The position numbers and the translations under genes are program-made. Of a DNA stretch of 50,494 bases, positions 18,924 through 27,245 are shown in pieces; position 1 is the stretch's first letter; each line of letters opens with the position of its first letter. A model generated the notes under the pieces. The model was not told where the DNA came from and searched no databases. It worked only from the letters and a program-made list of their open reading frames with translations. Location of the stretch: positions 1 through 50,494 of the forward strand of contig NZ_MUND01000196.1 of NCBI RefSeq assembly GCF_002154375.1, written 5' to 3'. The stretch comes from Streptomyces glaucescens. Lineage in GTDB: Bacteria; Actinomycetota; Actinomycetes; Streptomycetales; Streptomycetaceae.

Positions 18924-19043
18924 CAGGGTGGGCGCCGTGCTGTGTTTTCCCGGGGAACGTCGTGCCTGGTCGCCGCGTCGCGGCGGGCGGGACCCCCGGC
19001 CGAGCCGGCGGGACCGGAGAGTGAAGAGGCGAGGCCTGATTCG

Positions 19044-20243
19044 GTGAACGTGCTGGACATCCTGTTGCTGCTCGCTGCCGTCTGGTTCGCGATCGTCGGC
19101 TATCGCCAGGGCTTCGTCGTCGGCATCCTGTCGGTGATCGGTTTCCTGGGCGGCGGGCTCGTCGCCGTCTACGCGCTGCCCGTGATCTGGGACCTGCTGA
19201 CCGACAAGGCGGAGGTGAGCACCACCGCCGCGGTCGTCGCGGTCGTCGTGGTGATCGTCTGCGCCTCCGTGGGGCAGGCGCTGACCACCCACCTGGGCAA
19301 CAAGCTGCGCCGGTACATCACATGGTCCCCGGCCCGCGCCCTGGACGCCACCGGCGGCGCCCTGGTCAACGTGGTCGCCATGCTGCTGGTGGCCTGGCTG
19401 ATCGGCTCGGCCCTGGCGGGCACCACGCTGCCGACGGTCGGCAAGGAGGTCCGCAGTTCCAAGGTGCTGCTCGGCGTCTCCCGCGCGCTGCCCGCGCAGG
19501 CCGACACGTGGTTCGCCGACTTCTCCTCGGTGCTCGCGCAGAACGGTTTCCCGCAGGTCTTCAGCCCGTTCGCCAACGAGCCCATCACCAACGTCCAGCC
19601 CCCCGACCCGGCACTCGCGGGCAGCCCGGTCGCCGGCCGCGCCCAGCGCTCCATCGTGAAGGTCGTCGGCACCGCGCAGAGCTGCGGAAAGGTCCTGGAG
19701 GGCACCGGCTTCGTGTTCGCCGAGCGCCGCGTGATGACGAACGCGCACGTCGTGGGCGGCGTCGACGAGCCCACCGTGCAGATAGGCGGCGAGGGCAAGC
19801 GGTACGACGCGAAGGTCGTGCTCTACGACTGGGAGCGCGACATCGCCGTACTGGACGTCCCCGACCTGGACGCGCCCGTCCTGAGGTTCACCGAGGACGA
19901 CGCGGCGAGCGGCGACGGCGCGATCGTCGCGGGCTTCCCGGAGAACGGCGCGTACGACGTGCGTTCGGCACGGGTGCGCGGCCGTATCACCGCCAACGGC
20001 CCGGACATCTACCACCGCGGAACGGTCCGGCGCGACGTCTACTCGCTGTACGCGACCGTCCGCCAGGGCAACTCCGGCGGCCCGCTGCTCACCCCCGAGG
20101 GGGAGGTCTACGGCGTGGTGTTCGCGAAGTCGCTGGACGACGCCGAGACGGGGTACGCGCTGACCGTGGACGAGATCCGGGAGGACATCACCGCGGGGCG
20201 TACCGCCAACCAGCAGGTGGGCACCGACAACTGCGCGCTGTAG
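19044..20243 (+). CDS. marP: MarP-like membrane serine protease
   Basis: A 399-residue protein. The first ~130 residues form four membrane segments of the colicin V production type (VLDILLLLAAVWFAIVGYRQGF start). A periplasm-side trypsin-like domain follows, with His in TNAHVVGG, Asp in WERDIAVLD and Ser in GNSGGPLL. Cysteines in QSCGKVLEG and at the extreme C terminus (DNCAL) match the disulfide known in mycobacterial MarP, an acid- and oxidative-stress protease. GTG 19044 follows GAGGC; the longer open frame from 18942 is not homologous. The symbol is by family and context. Confidence 0.9.
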   Translation: MNVLDILLLLAAVWFAIVGYRQGFVVGILSVIGFLGGGLVAVYALPVIWDLLTDKAEVSTTAAVVAVVVVIVCASVGQALTTHLGNKLRRYITWSPARALDATGGALVNVVAMLLVAWLIGSALAGTTLPTVGKEVRSSKVLLGVSRALPAQADTWFADFSSVLAQNGFPQVFSPFANEPITNVQPPDPALAGSPVAGRAQRSIVKVVGTAQSCGKVLEGTGFVFAERRVMTNAHVVGGVDEPTVQIGGEGKRYDAKVVLYDWERDIAVLDVPDLDAPVLRFTEDDAASGDGAIVAGFPENGAYDVRSARVRGRITANGPDIYHRGTVRRDVYSLYATVRQGNSGGPLLTPEGEVYGVVFAKSLDDAETGYALTVDEIREDITAGRTANQQVGTDNCAL

Positions 20244-20254
20244 GGCGCGCGGGG

Positions 20255-20272
20255 GTCACCCGCGGGGGTGAC
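20255..20272 (+). terminator. Short hairpin after the marP-like gene
   Basis: GTCACCC (20255-20261) and GGGTGAC (20266-20272) pair around GCGG. It overlaps the end of the opposing small gene. Stem is short and without a T-run. Confidence 0.4.
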
Positions 20273-20438
20273 GCAGCCGTACCGAGACCCAGCGGGCCCG
20301 GCGGCGCAGGATGCGCGGAATGCCCACCCGGGGGTCCGCGCCCGCGAGTTGCGGCGCGCCTCGCTGGTGGGAGCTCAGGGCGCTGCCCGAGCGGCGATTG
20401 CGTGCTGCTGCGTCACTGTAGTCGTGCGTCCAGCCCAT
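20256..20438 (-). CDS. Small basic protein of unknown function (60 residues)
   Basis: ATG 20438 (MGWTHDYSDAAARNRRSG) with GGGG 3-6 nt upstream opens a 60-residue frame. It ends in a very basic segment, RVGIPRILRRRARWVSVRLR, that looks made to bind nucleic acid or membrane phosphate. Third codon positions are nearly all G/C in this frame, the main argument that it is real. I recognise no family. The frame stays open to 20534, but coding bias starts near 20438. It is convergent with the marP-like gene. The rest of this gap (20439-20603) holds only a CCAATTGG palindrome near 20490. Confidence 0.55.
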   Translation of the reverse strand: MGWTHDYSDAAARNRRSGSALSSHQRGAPQLAGADPRVGIPRILRRRARWVSVRLRHPRG

Positions 20439-20603
20439 ACCCCGACGTGTGCCCCCGCCCCAAGGTCGATAACCGCCTCGGGGCCGCCCAATTGGCCTAT
20501 GCGCCAGGCATGTGGCCGTTCCTAGGACAGTCATACCGGTGGTCCCTGCGGACCGGACACCGGACGCGTCGGCCCGGTCACCCAGCGAGGCCGCCGAGCC
20601 CCA

Positions 20604-21554
20604 TCACCGGTCGGGCTCGGGGTCCTTCAGCCAGTTGATCAGCTCGTTGGAGAACGCCACCGGGTCCTCCTCGTGCGGGAAGTGGCCGAGGCCGTCGAAC
20701 AGGCGCCAGCGGTACGGGGCTTCGACGTACTCGCCGGAGCCGGCCGCGCTGCGGGTGCGCATCACCGGGTCGAGCGAGCCGTGCAGATGGAGCGTCGGCA
20801 CGCGCACCGGCCGCTTCATCCGCCGGTTGAACTGGAAACCGTCGGGGCGGGCCAGGGAGCGCACCATCCAGCGGTACGGCTCGATCGAGCAGTGCGCGGT
20901 GGACGGGATGCACATCGCACGCTGGTACGTCCGCACCGCCTCGTCGTCCGGCAGCCGCGGCCCGGACCAGTCCCGGATGAGCCGACCGACCAGCGCCCCG
21001 TCGTCCGCGACGAGCTGCCGCTCGGGGATCCACGGGCGCTGGAAGCCCCAGATGTAGGAACCGGCGGCGGTCTGCTTGAGGTCGGAGAGCATGGCCGAGC
21101 GCCAGCGCCGCGGATGCGGCATCGACGCGACGGCGAGCCGGCGGACCAGCTTGGGCCGCATCACGGCCGCCGTCCACGCCAGATAGCCGCCCAGGTCGTG
21201 CCCGACCAGCGCGGCGTCCGGCTCGCCGAGCGAGCGGACCACCCCGGTGATGTCGAGGGCCAGGTTGGCCGGGTCGTATCCGCGCGGGGTGCGGTCGCTG
21301 CCGCCGACGCCCCGCAGGTCCATGGCGACGGCCCGGAACCCGGCGTCGGCGAGCGCCACCAGCTGGTGCCGCCAGGTCCACCAGAACTGCGGGAAGCCGT
21401 GCAGCAGCAGCACCAGCGGCCCGTCGCCCAGCTCGGCGATGTGGAAGCGGGCGCCGTTGGCGGCCACGTCCCGGTGGACCACCTCGCGGCCGCCGGGCAG
21501 GTCGAGCCGTACGGCCGAGGCCGGCTGGGCCGGTGGAGTGTCGGGTTCCGTCAT
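20604..21554 (-). CDS. Alpha/beta hydrolase, epoxide hydrolase-like
   Basis: A 316-residue alpha/beta hydrolase. It has the oxyanion motif LLHGFPQFWWTWRHQ, nucleophile elbow GHDLGG (Asp nucleophile, as in epoxide hydrolases and haloalkane dehalogenases), acid region LHGSLDPVM and catalytic His in LGHFPHEE. A Trp/Tyr-rich cap (YIWGFQRPWIPE) fits the epoxide group, in which two Tyr activate the ring oxygen. M. tuberculosis EphE stands in the same context. It overlaps the holin-like gene's stop by 4 nt, so the two are co-translated. Confidence 0.9.
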   Translation of the reverse strand: MTEPDTPPAQPASAVRLDLPGGREVVHRDVAANGARFHIAELGDGPLVLLLHGFPQFWWTWRHQLVALADAGFRAVAMDLRGVGGSDRTPRGYDPANLALDITGVVRSLGEPDAALVGHDLGGYLAWTAAVMRPKLVRRLAVASMPHPRRWRSAMLSDLKQTAAGSYIWGFQRPWIPERQLVADDGALVGRLIRDWSGPRLPDDEAVRTYQRAMCIPSTAHCSIEPYRWMVRSLARPDGFQFNRRMKRPVRVPTLHLHGSLDPVMRTRSAAGSGEYVEAPYRWRLFDGLGHFPHEEDPVAFSNELINWLKDPEPDR

Positions 21555-22039
21555 GACGACGAGCGTGCCACAGGCTCGATGGCCTCGGGCACACGGTCCG
21601 CGGGCAGCTCGGGCCGCGGGTGCGGCTTGGCGTTCTGCAGGACGCCCGCCGTCTGCTTCATCGACGCGGCGACCTTCTGCGGGCCGCGGCCCTTCTTCGC
21701 CTTCTTCGCGAAGACCACGCCGATCAGGGCGAGGAACCCGGCGATGAGCACGTTGGCCGCGAAGGACAGCAGGAAGCAGATCGCGAGGTTCCAGTGGCTC
21801 CAGGTCCGAATGCCGTACGCCAGCGCGAAGTTGAGCATCGGCAGGGAGAACAGCAGGAGCAACCCCGCCGCCATGAAGGCGCCGCCGCTGGTCGCACCCC
21901 GCTTGACGTCCCGTCGGAGCTGGGCCTTGGCCAGTGCGATCTCGTCGTGCACGAGCGCGGACATTTCGGTCGTCGCCTTGGCGAACAGCTGGCCGATGCT
22001 GCGTTCGGCGCCGACCGGGCTGCCGTCGGGTGCGCTCAT
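21551..22039 (-). CDS. Phage-holin-family (DUF1469-type) membrane protein
   Basis: A 162-residue protein with an N-terminal amphipathic helix (IGQLFAKATTEMSALVHDEIALAKAQL), two membrane segments around residues 52-75 and 84-110 and a charged C-terminal tail. This layout matches the actinobacterial 'phage holin family protein' group (putative actinobacterial holin-X/DUF1469), which is chromosomal and not phage-linked. Function is unknown. ATG 22039 has GAGGGAGA upstream. It is the promoter-proximal partner of the epoxide hydrolase-like gene. Confidence 0.88.
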   Translation of the reverse strand: MSAPDGSPVGAERSIGQLFAKATTEMSALVHDEIALAKAQLRRDVKRGATSGGAFMAAGLLLLFSLPMLNFALAYGIRTWSHWNLAICFLLSFAANVLIAGFLALIGVVFAKKAKKGRGPQKVAASMKQTAGVLQNAKPHPRPELPADRVPEAIEPVARSSS

Positions 22040-22099
22040 CGCGGTCTCCCTCTTCTGCCTGACTGGTGACGGTCCCGTCTTTTGTACCGTCTCGTCAGA

Positions 22100-23530
22100 T
22101 CATGCCGGACCGTCGTTCTCCGCGCCTGCCCCGCCCGGTACTTCCGCAACCGCGTGGCGCGCCGCGGCCTTCTCCTCGGCGATCCGGCGGTGCTCTGCGG
22201 CCTTGCGTTCGTGGATGGCGGCCATGCGCAGGTGGTACTCCGGATCGTCTTCCTCGTAGATGTCCGGGATGCCGGACTGGTCCTCGTCGCGCTCCTCGGC
22301 CTCCCACATCCGGCGGTACCTGGCGTTCCGCAGCTTCAGCAGCACCGTGGCCAGTGCCGCCGCGAGCAGCGAGCCGGTCAGGACGGCGGCCTTGACCTCG
22401 CCGGTGAGCGCCGCGTCGCCCTCGAAGGCCAGCTCGCCGATGAGCAGCGAGACGGTGAAACCGATGCCGGCCAGCGTCGCCACCGCGAACACGTCCGGCC
22501 AGGCGAGGTCGTCGCTGAGCGAGGCCCGGGTGAAGCGTGCCGTCAGCCAGGTGCCGCCGAAGATGCCGAGCGTCTTGCCGACCACCAGGCCGAGCACCAC
22601 GCCCAGTGTCTCCGGCTGGGTGAAGACCCCGGCGAGCGCCCCGCCGGACACCGACACCCCGGCGCTGAACAGGGCGAACAGCGGTACGGCGAGGCCCGCC
22701 GAGAGCGGCCGCACGAGGTGCTCGATGTGCTCGCCGGGGGAGTGCTTCTCCCCTTCCCGGGTGGTGCATCGCAGCATCAGGCCCATCGCGACTCCGGCGA
22801 CGGTGGCGTGGATGCCGCTGTTGTACATCAGCGCCCAGATCACCAGGGCGAGCGGGACGTACACGTACCACCCGCGGACGCCCTTGCGCAGCAGCAGCCA
22901 GAAGACGGCGAGTCCGGCCACGGCGCCGCCGAGGGCGGCGAAGTCCAGGGTGTCGGTGAAGAAGAGCGCGATGATCAGGATGGCGAGCAGGTCGTCGACG
23001 ACGGCGAGGGTCAGCAGGAAGGCGCGCAGGGCGCTGGGCAGCGAGGTGCCGATGACCGCGAGCACGGCGAGTGCGAAGGCGATGTCGGTGGCCGTGGGCA
23101 CCGCCCAGCCGGACAGGGAGCCACCGCCGGCGGTGGCGGTCAGGGTGTAGACCAGCGCGGGCGCCGCCATGCCGCACAGCGCGGCGACGACCGGCAGGGC
23201 CGCGGCCCTGGGGTCGCGCAGATCACCGGCGACGAGTTCCCGTTTGAGTTCGATGCCGGCGACGAAGAAGAAGACCGCGAGCAGTCCGTCGGCGGCCCAG
23301 TGCGCCACGGAGAGGTTCAGGCCGAGCGTCTCGGGGCCGATGTGGAAGTGGCTGACCGTCTCGTAGCTGTCGTGCAGCAGGGGGACGTTCGCCCAGAGCA
23401 GTGCGGTGATGGCGGCGACCAGCAGGAGGACACCGCCGACCGTCTCGGTGCGCAGCGCGTCCGCGAGATAGGTCCGCTCCGGCAGGGAAAGCCGGCCGAG
23501 GACCTTGCGGGGGGTGCGGGGGGCGGACAC
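22100..23530 (-). CDS. nhaA: Na+/H+ antiporter NhaA
   Basis: A 476-residue antiporter with about 12 membrane segments. Diagnostic motifs include FFFVAGIELKRELVAGDLRDPRAAALPVVAALCGM, the DIAFALAVLAVIGTSLP segment with the paired transport aspartates region (PTATDIAF and VVDDLLAILIIALFF), and FALFSAGV. It exchanges cytoplasmic Na+ for H+ for pH and salt homeostasis. The ~80-residue C-terminal tail is charged (DEDQSGIPDIYEEDDPEYH) and longer than in E. coli NhaA (388 residues). Start GTG 23530 is supported by CTGGAGG 6-7 nt upstream. Confidence 0.95.
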   Translation of the reverse strand: MSAPRTPRKVLGRLSLPERTYLADALRTETVGGVLLLVAAITALLWANVPLLHDSYETVSHFHIGPETLGLNLSVAHWAADGLLAVFFFVAGIELKRELVAGDLRDPRAAALPVVAALCGMAAPALVYTLTATAGGGSLSGWAVPTATDIAFALAVLAVIGTSLPSALRAFLLTLAVVDDLLAILIIALFFTDTLDFAALGGAVAGLAVFWLLLRKGVRGWYVYVPLALVIWALMYNSGIHATVAGVAMGLMLRCTTREGEKHSPGEHIEHLVRPLSAGLAVPLFALFSAGVSVSGGALAGVFTQPETLGVVLGLVVGKTLGIFGGTWLTARFTRASLSDDLAWPDVFAVATLAGIGFTVSLLIGELAFEGDAALTGEVKAAVLTGSLLAAALATVLLKLRNARYRRMWEAEERDEDQSGIPDIYEEDDPEYHLRMAAIHERKAAEHRRIAEEKAAARHAVAEVPGGAGAENDGPA

Positions 23531-23650
23531 GGGAAACCTCCAGGGGTGGGCAGCACGAAACGCTTGCCGACCAGACTTCCCGGCGCACCTATGTGGTTAG
23601 TTTGGCTAATTACAGTGGCGGTGGTGCCACCTGGGTCCACCCTAGACGCG

Positions 23651-23690
23651 GCAGGGGCACCCGGCACACCCGGCGCCGGGCACCCCCTGC
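23651..23690 (-). terminator. Terminator hairpin after acs
   Basis: GCAGGGGCACCCGGC (23651-23665) and GCCGGGCACCCCCTGC (23675-23690) pair with a small internal mismatch. It lies just past the acs stop on the minus strand. Confidence 0.55.
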
Positions 23691-23700
23691 GCGGACGCGA

Positions 23701-25656
23701 TCAGTCCTCGCTGGGCGCCGCCGGGAGCTTCGCCTGGATGAGCTGCATGACACCGCTGTCGGTCAGGGTGGTCACATCGCCCAGGGCGCGGTTCTCCGCG
23801 ACGTCGCGCAGCAGCCGGCGCATGATCTTGCCGGAGCGGGTCTTCGGCAGCTCGGCCACCGGCAGGATCCGCTTGGGCTTGGCGATCGGGCCGAGCGTGG
23901 CGCCCACGTGGCCCCGCAGCTCCGCGACCAGGTCCTCGGTCTCCGCCGCCGTACCGCGCAGGATCACGAATGCCACGATCGCCTGGCCGGTGGTCTCGTC
24001 CGCCGCGCCGACCACGGCCGCCTCGGCGACCGACGGGTGGGAGACCAGCGCGGACTCGACCTCGGTGGTGGAGATGTTGTGCCCGGAGACGAGCATGACG
24101 TCGTCGACGCGGCCCAGCAGCCAGATGTCGCCGTCGTCGTCCTTCTTGGCGCCGTCGCCCGCGAAGTACTTGCCCTCGAAGCGCGACCAGTAGGTGTCGA
24201 TGAACCGCTGGTCGTCGCCCCAGATGGTGCGCAGCATCGACGGCCACGGCTCGGTGAGGACCAGGTAGCCACCGCCGCCGTCGGGCACCTCGTTCGCCTC
24301 GTCGTCGACGACGGTCGCGCAGATGCCGGGGAGCGGCGTCTGCGCGGAGCCGGGCTTGGTCGCCGTCACGCCCGGCAGCGGCGAGATCATCATCGCGCCG
24401 GTCTCGGTCTGCCACCAGGTGTCCACGATGGGTGTGCGGTCGGCGCCGATGTGCTTGCGGTACCAGATCCACGCCTCGGGGTTGATCGGCTCGCCGACGG
24501 ACCCCAGGACGCGCAGGCTGCTCAGGTCGAACTTCGCGGGGATGTCGTCGCCCCACTTCATGAACGTCCGGATCGCCGTGGGCGCCGTGTAGAGGATCGT
24601 GACCTTGTACTTCTGCACGATCTCCCAGAACCGGCCCTGGTGCGGGGTGTCCGGCGTGCCCTCGTAGATGACCTGCGTGGCACCGTTCGCCAGCGGGCCG
24701 TAGACGATGTACGAGTGCCCGGTGACCCAGCCGACGTCGGCCGTGCACCAGTAGACGTCCGTCTCCGGCTTGAGGTCGAAGACCGCGTGGTGGGTGTACG
24801 CCGCCTGGGTGAGGTAGCCGCCGGAGGTGTGCAGGATGCCCTTCGGCTTCCCCGTCGTGCCGGACGTGTACAGGATGAACAGCGGGTGCTCCGCGTCGAA
24901 CGCCTCCGGGGTGTGCTCGGCGCTCTGCCGCCCCACGGCGTCGTGCCACCACAGGTCGCGGCCCTCGGTGAAGGCGACCTCCTGGCCGGTACGGCGGACC
25001 ACGAGCACGTGCTCGACGTTGTCCACCTTGCCGAGCGCCTCGTCCACGGCGGGCTTCAGCGCGGACGGCTTGCCGCGCCGGTAACCGCCGTCGGCCGTGA
25101 TGACGACACGCGCGTCGGCGTCCTGGATGCGGGTCGCGAGCGCGTCCGAGGAGAAGCCGCCGAAGACCACCGAGTGCGCGGCGCCGATCCGGGCGCAGGC
25201 CAGCATGGCGACGGCCGTCTCCGGGATCATCGGCATGTAGACGGCGACCCGGTCGCCCTTGCGCACACCCAGCTCCAGCAGGGCGTTCGCGGCCCTGGAG
25301 ACCTCGTCCTTCAGCTCGGCGTAGGTGATCGCGCGGCTGTCGCCGGGCTCGCCCTCGAAGTGGATGGCCACCCGGTCGCCGTGCCCGGCCTCGACGTGGC
25401 GGTCGACGCAGTTGTACGCGACGTTCAGCTCGCCGTCCTTGAACCACTTGGCGAACGGCGGGTTCGACCAGTCCAGTGTCTCGGTCGGTTCCTTGGCCCA
25501 GCTCAGCCGCCGGGCCTGCTCGGCCCAGAAGCCGAGCCTGTCAGCCTTGGCCTGTTCATACGCCTCCGCGGTGACGTTGGCGTTCGCGGCCAGGTCGGCG
25601 GGGGGTGCGAACCTGCGTTCTTCCTTGAGCAGGTTGGCCAGGCTTTCGTTGCTCAC
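23701..25656 (-). CDS. acs: Acetyl-CoA synthetase
   Basis: A 651-residue AMP-forming acetyl-CoA synthetase, full length for the family. Motifs: P-loop-like [13 protein letters not shown], acetate-pocket segment WWQTETG, hinge [16 protein letters not shown], and the C-terminal [11 protein letters not shown] whose Lys is the regulatory acetylation site and needed for adenylation. It activates acetate in two steps. GTG 25656 ([10 protein letters not shown]) has GGGAGA 6 nt upstream and beats the open extension to 25698. Monocistronic; the 272-nt gap to the sigma gene shows no gene. Confidence 0.97.
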   Translation of the reverse strand: MSNESLANLLKEERRFAPPADLAANANVTAEAYEQAKADRLGFWAEQARRLSWAKEPTETLDWSNPPFAKWFKDGELNVAYNCVDRHVEAGHGDRVAIHFEGEPGDSRAITYAELKDEVSRAANALLELGVRKGDRVAVYMPMIPETAVAMLACARIGAAHSVVFGGFSSDALATRIQDADARVVITADGGYRRGKPSALKPAVDEALGKVDNVEHVLVVRRTGQEVAFTEGRDLWWHDAVGRQSAEHTPEAFDAEHPLFILYTSGTTGKPKGILHTSGGYLTQAAYTHHAVFDLKPETDVYWCTADVGWVTGHSYIVYGPLANGATQVIYEGTPDTPHQGRFWEIVQKYKVTILYTAPTAIRTFMKWGDDIPAKFDLSSLRVLGSVGEPINPEAWIWYRKHIGADRTPIVDTWWQTETGAMMISPLPGVTATKPGSAQTPLPGICATVVDDEANEVPDGGGGYLVLTEPWPSMLRTIWGDDQRFIDTYWSRFEGKYFAGDGAKKDDDGDIWLLGRVDDVMLVSGHNISTTEVESALVSHPSVAEAAVVGAADETTGQAIVAFVILRGTAAETEDLVAELRGHVGATLGPIAKPKRILPVAELPKTRSGKIMRRLLRDVAENRALGDVTTLTDSGVMQLIQAKLPAAPSED

Positions 25657-25928
25657 GACATCTCCCTTTCCCAGGGTGTCCGTTGTGTCCCAGGCCACAG
25701 CTCATCAGACCCGGGGGTCCGATGACAAGGGTCGTCGGGAAATTGGTTTAGACCTGTTGGGTGGCTGGTGGGACGGCTGGTGCGGTGTCTTGCGGATGGT
25801 CGGTGCGGTGGTCATCCGTACCCACGGACGTGGCGGGGGCGAAGTTCAGCTGCTGTAACGCCTTTCACACGTGCGGCCAAGTACGGGTGAGGCACCACCG
25901 CGCACCACCCGACGAGAGGGGACAGGCA

Positions 25929-26558
25929 TTGGACGGCATACGGGGAGGGCCCGCGGCGGCGGCACGCGACCCCAAGCTCTTCGAGGAGTTCTACCGCCGC
26001 CACGTGGACGCCGTGACCTCCTTCGTGGCCCGGCGTGTCCCCGACGCCCACACGGTCGCCGACCTCACGGCCGAGGTGTTCCTCGCGGTCCTCGACTCCG
26101 CCCACACCTACCGGCCCGGCCTCGGCAGCGAACGGGCCTGGCTCTACGGCATCGCCCGCAACGTCGTCTCGTCCGAGCACCGGCGCCTCGCCCGCGAGAC
26201 CCGGCGCGATCAGCGGATCTCCGGCCGGCGGCTGCTGGAGCCCGACGACATCGCCCGCCTGGAGGACAAGCTCGACGCCGAGTCCGCCGGCCGCCACGCC
26301 CTCGCCGCGCTGCAACGGCTCCCGGAAGGCGAACGGGCAGTACTGGAGCTGATCGCGGTCGACCAGCTCACCCTCACCGAGGCGGCGGCCGCGCTGGGCA
26401 TCCGCCAGGTGACGGCACGCGTGCGGCTGCACCGGGCGCGCAGGGCGCTGCGGGGCGTGCGCGGCCTGGCGGTGGCCGAGCCCGCCGACGGACCGCGCGG
26501 CACATCCCTGCCCTACGCCGCGTCCTGTGCCACCGGAGTGAACGGGGGAGAGGCATGA
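25929..26558 (+). CDS. ECF-type RNA polymerase sigma factor
   Basis: A 209-residue ECF sigma factor. Sigma-2 (~20-85) has FEEFYRRHVDAVTSFVARRV, DLTAEVFLAVLDSA and RAWLYGIARNVV. Sigma-4 (~120-175) has LPEGERAVLELIAVDQLTLTEAAAALGI with recognition helix [19 protein letters not shown] 25929 (LDGIRGGP) is chosen because GAGGGG lies ~7 nt upstream; GTG/ATG starts further up (to 25761) give non-homologous sequence. Its stop overlaps the next start (ATGA), so it is coupled to a small membrane protein that may control it. Confidence 0.88.
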   Translation: MDGIRGGPAAAARDPKLFEEFYRRHVDAVTSFVARRVPDAHTVADLTAEVFLAVLDSAHTYRPGLGSERAWLYGIARNVVSSEHRRLARETRRDQRISGRRLLEPDDIARLEDKLDAESAGRHALAALQRLPEGERAVLELIAVDQLTLTEAAAALGIRQVTARVRLHRARRALRGVRGLAVAEPADGPRGTSLPYAASCATGVNGGEA

Positions 26559-27169
26559 CCACCAGGACCACCTTCGAGGACCGCCTGCTCGCGGAACTGC
26601 ACCGCGAGATCGACCGGCGCGCGAGCGGGACGAGTGACCCCACGGCCACCCCGGCACCCGTACCGGGCCGCCGTCCCACGGCCCTGACCGCGCCGAGGCT
26701 CGGGATCGTCGCCCTGGTCTGCGCGGCCGTCGCGGGCGCGTGGGTGCTGATGCCGGGCTCCCCGGCCGAGAGCCCGGCCTACGCGGTCGAACCGCACCCG
26801 GACGGGAGCGTGACCGTCACCGTGAACGACATCTCCCTCGGCGGCGGGCTGCAGGACGGGCTCGCCGAACGGCTGAAGGAGCAGGGCATCCACGTGGCCG
26901 TGGACGAGGTGCCGAACGGCCACGAGTGCACCCGCCCCCGGGGGAAGACGATCCGGGGCCACTTCGACCGAAGCGGCGGCGAGGGCCCCATCTGGACGAT
27001 CGACCTGCGGCGCGGGGACTCGCTCGCCTTCGAGAAGATCGGGCAGCGCCAGCCCGACGGGAGCATCCAGCGGGTCGTCAGCTTCTACGGTGTCCGCGGC
27101 CGGATCGCCCCGTGCGACCCCGTCCCCGCCCCGGAACCCGGTCCGGCGGAGCCGTCCGGCCTCCGCTGA
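26555..27169 (+). CDS. Single-pass membrane protein, sigma-factor partner
   Basis: A 204-residue protein with a ~45-residue cytoplasmic part (MTTRTTFEDRLLAELHREIDRR), one membrane segment (LGIVALVCAAVAGAWVLM, ~47-65) and an outside domain of ~135 residues with two cysteines. The N-terminal part lacks the HxxxCxxC anti-sigma zinc motif. Translational overlap with the sigma gene suggests an anti-sigma-like role, but no recognised anti-sigma domain is seen; similar sigma-linked proteins of the CU044_5270 type are common. ATG 26555. Confidence 0.75.
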   Translation: MTTRTTFEDRLLAELHREIDRRASGTSDPTATPAPVPGRRPTALTAPRLGIVALVCAAVAGAWVLMPGSPAESPAYAVEPHPDGSVTVTVNDISLGGGLQDGLAERLKEQGIHVAVDEVPNGHECTRPRGKTIRGHFDRSGGEGPIWTIDLRRGDSLAFEKIGQRQPDGSIQRVVSFYGVRGRIAPCDPVPAPEPGPAEPSGLR

Positions 27170-27245
27170 GCGGGGATTCGGGCGAGGGCGCCGGCGGCGG
27201 GACCAGGACCCGCCTCCGACGCCCGGGTCGACCCGAACGACACCC

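Noticed and set aside
21551..22039. Prophage remnant because of the holin-like protein
   Set aside because: No other phage gene nearby; this family is chromosomal in actinobacteria.
22082..24193. 703-codon plus-strand open frame
   Set aside because: Antisense to nhaA and acs.
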